NCBI GenBank assembly: GCA_938041705.1 | Contig: CALISP010000009.1 | Span: forward strand, 1-7,523 | Direction: 5' to 3' | Origin: an uncultured Cocleimonas sp. | GTDB lineage: Bacteria > Pseudomonadota > Gammaproteobacteria > Thiotrichales > Thiotrichaceae | Length of the DNA: 7,523 bases | Shown: in pieces, positions 6,261-7,523 of the stretch | How the letters are laid out: the number at the start of each line of letters is the position of its first letter | Numbering within the stretch: position 1 is the stretch's first letter | Made by a program: the position numbers and the translations under genes | The notes under the pieces: model-generated | What the model was told of the DNA's origin: nothing | Database searches by the model: none | The model's input: the letters and a program-made list of their open reading frames with translations, nothing else

Positions 6261-6860
6261 TCACTTCTTTGAGATCTTTCCTTCTGTCCCATCAATGATA
6301 TTCATGATGTTGCTACGATGACGCCAGTATACAAATACGGTAATGAGGACTAAACCTAAGAATAAATCTATGGAGCCTGTGACCCAAAAAAAATACAAAG
6401 GTGCAAGCAAGCAAGCGATTAATGCTGATAGAGAAGAGATATTGAATACTAAAGCTGCAATTAGCCAAGTGATAATTACCACGGCACCGACAATAGGGTT
6501 TAAACCCAAATAAACTCCCAGAGCAGTCGCTACACCTTTACCGCCTTTAAAACCGTAATAAAGCGGATATAAGTGACCAAGAAAAGCACCTATACCAATA
6601 AGAATTAACCAACCCCAAGATAAATCTAAAGCATGACCGATTGCTACAGGAATGAGTCCTTTAAATAGATCACCAAGAAGTGTAATGGCTGCTGCTTTTT
6701 TACCAGCAAAACGCATCACATTCGTAGCGCCTGGGTTTTTTGATCCAAGACTTCTAGGATCTTCTTTACCCATCATTTTACAAGTGATTATGGCTGCTGA
6801 CGCTGAGCCTATTAAATAGGCAAGAATAACTAATAAAAAAGGAAGAAAATCAGGCATCAT
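6261..6860 (-). CDS. plsY: Glycerol-3-phosphate acyltransferase PlsY
   Basis: A 199-residue inner-membrane enzyme that moves the acyl group from acyl phosphate (made by PlsX) to glycerol 3-phosphate, giving lysophosphatidic acid, the first committed step of phospholipid synthesis. It is mostly hydrophobic helices. Family motifs are clear: DPRSLGSKNPGATNVMR (34-50), KGLIPVAIGH (67-76), the glycine-rich GFKGGKGVATALG block (about 104-116), and the C-terminal YWRHRSNI (178-185). Length is typical. There are two adjacent ATG codons (6860 and 6857); GAGAG is 2 bases from the first and 5 from the second, so the second may be used. This is the first gene of the plsY-methyltransferase-recG operon and is divergent from bioH. 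Confidence 0.96.
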   Translation of the reverse strand: MMPDFLPFLLVILAYLIGSASAAIITCKMMGKEDPRSLGSKNPGATNVMRFAGKKAAAITLLGDLFKGLIPVAIGHALDLSWGWLILIGIGAFLGHLYPLYYGFKGGKGVATALGVYLGLNPIVGAVVIITWLIAALVFNISSLSALIACLLAPLYFFWVTGSIDLFLGLVLITVFVYWRHRSNIMNIIDGTEGKISKK

Positions 6861-6881
6861 AGCTCTCTATCATATTTGTAT

Positions 6882-6910
6882 ATTATGGCTCTTAAAAAAT
6901 AGCCTTTAAA
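6882..6910 (-). promoter_or_regulatory. Candidate promoter of the plsY operon
   Basis: On the - strand TTTAAA (6910-6905, 4/6 to -35), a 17-bp spacer and CATAAT (6887-6882, 5/6 to -10) lie 22 bp before the plsY start. It occupies most of the 64-bp gap between plsY and bioH, so the bioH promoter must overlap it or sit within plsY; I see no good bioH boxes. Confidence 0.45.
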
Positions 6911-6924
6911 CAGTGTAACAAACT

Positions 6925-7523
6925 TTGAATAATTTTTTAGTAAAAACATCTGGTCTAATTCTTGGTGCAACGTGCGGTGAAAATGAGACCGAAGAAAATA
7001 GTGTAAAGACTTTGATGTTACTGCATGGCTGGGGAATGAATTCACAGGTATGGGAGCCAATTCGTGAACATTTAGAGTCTCAATATCACCTAATTTGGGT
7101 GGATTTACCTGGGCATGGATTTAATCGAAAAGTCGAAGCAGAAAACTTAGAACAGATAGTCGACTTGATAGCAGATGCAACACCAAACAATACTCATCTA
7201 ATTGGTTGGTCATTGGGTGGTTTGATTGCCCAAGCATTAGAACAAAAGATCCCAGAAAAAATAAGCAGTATGACTTTGGTGACCAGTACGCCAAGGTTTT
7301 CACAGGATTTTTTACAAGGTATGTCAAAAGATTATTTACACAGTACTTTGCAAGGTAAAAACGAACCTTGGCAAAATGCAATGAGTGATGATGTTTTAAA
7401 TCGCTTTGCGGATAATCTTAAACAGGATACTGAGAAAACGCTGAAAGGTTTTATTGCCTTGCAATTCATTGGAGTTAAGAATGCTAAACAGGCTCAGAAT
7501 GAGCTTATAAATCATATTCTTTA
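6925..7523 (+). CDS. bioH: Pimeloyl-ACP methyl ester esterase BioH, 3' end outside the window
   Basis: The first 199 codons of an alpha/beta hydrolase that removes the methyl ester from pimeloyl-ACP, closing pimelate assembly for biotin. LLHGWGMNSQVW (32-43, oxyanion-loop region), DLPGHG (60-65) and the nucleophile elbow GWSLGG (94-99, catalytic Ser96) match E. coli BioH closely, as does the cap-domain ALQFIG near 185. The catalytic Asp and His lie beyond the right edge. The only upstream start after the in-frame stop at 6916 is TTG at 6925, which gives MNN, the same opening as E. coli BioH; the first ATG (7015) would remove the first strand. No clear ribosome binding site is seen. Compared with E. 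coli (Ser82) there are about 14 extra residues before the HGWG motif. Confidence 0.88.
   Translation, partial: MNNFLVKTSGLILGATCGENETEENSVKTLMLLHGWGMNSQVWEPIREHLESQYHLIWVDLPGHGFNRKVEAENLEQIVDLIADATPNNTHLIGWSLGGLIAQALEQKIPEKISSMTLVTSTPRFSQDFLQGMSKDYLHSTLQGKNEPWQNAMSDDVLNRFADNLKQDTEKTLKGFIALQFIGVKNAKQAQNELINHIL

Noticed and set aside
6857..7381. Two - strand open frames (6857-7060 and 7121-7381)
   Set aside because: They run antisense to the clear bioH reading frame and have no family resemblance.

Overview
The window looks like a stretch of gammaproteobacterial chromosome, AT-rich by eye, with two halves of different character. The organism type is inferred from RecG, PlsY, BioH and the DinF-type MATE protein, all of which read like gammaproteobacterial homologues. 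I cannot name a genus.

Left half (about 1-3550) is accessory. It carries a DinF-like MATE exporter, a divergent pair made of an HxlR-type regulator and a short-chain dehydrogenase, and a small VOC (glyoxalase/bleomycin-resistance fold) protein. Each intergenic gap at a module edge holds one copy of a short repeat, core AAAAGTAGGGG then N-TGT, always in the same orientation (starts 47, 1562, 2983, 3528). The repeats cut this half into three units: MATE, HxlR-SDR and VOC. In each unit the last gene is on the + strand and the repeat follows its stop by 65-112 bp. At the third repeat the upstream sequence forms a long imperfect palindrome. This layout resembles an integron cassette array, but the repeat lacks the GTTRRRY core of known attC sites and no recombinase is in the window.

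Right half (3557-7523) is housekeeping. On the - strand lies a compact operon, plsY (membrane phospholipid synthesis), then a SpoU/TrmH-type RNA methyltransferase, then recG (fork-reversal helicase). Divergent from plsY and running off the right edge is bioH (pimeloyl-ACP methyl ester esterase, biotin synthesis), which appears to start with TTG. No repeat copy occurs among these genes; the last copy ends 8 bp before the recG stop codon, so it marks the border between the two halves.

The HxlR-SDR pair is probably a self-contained switch. Two 16-bp direct repeats lie between the genes and overlap a plausible promoter for the regulator, so they are a good operator candidate.
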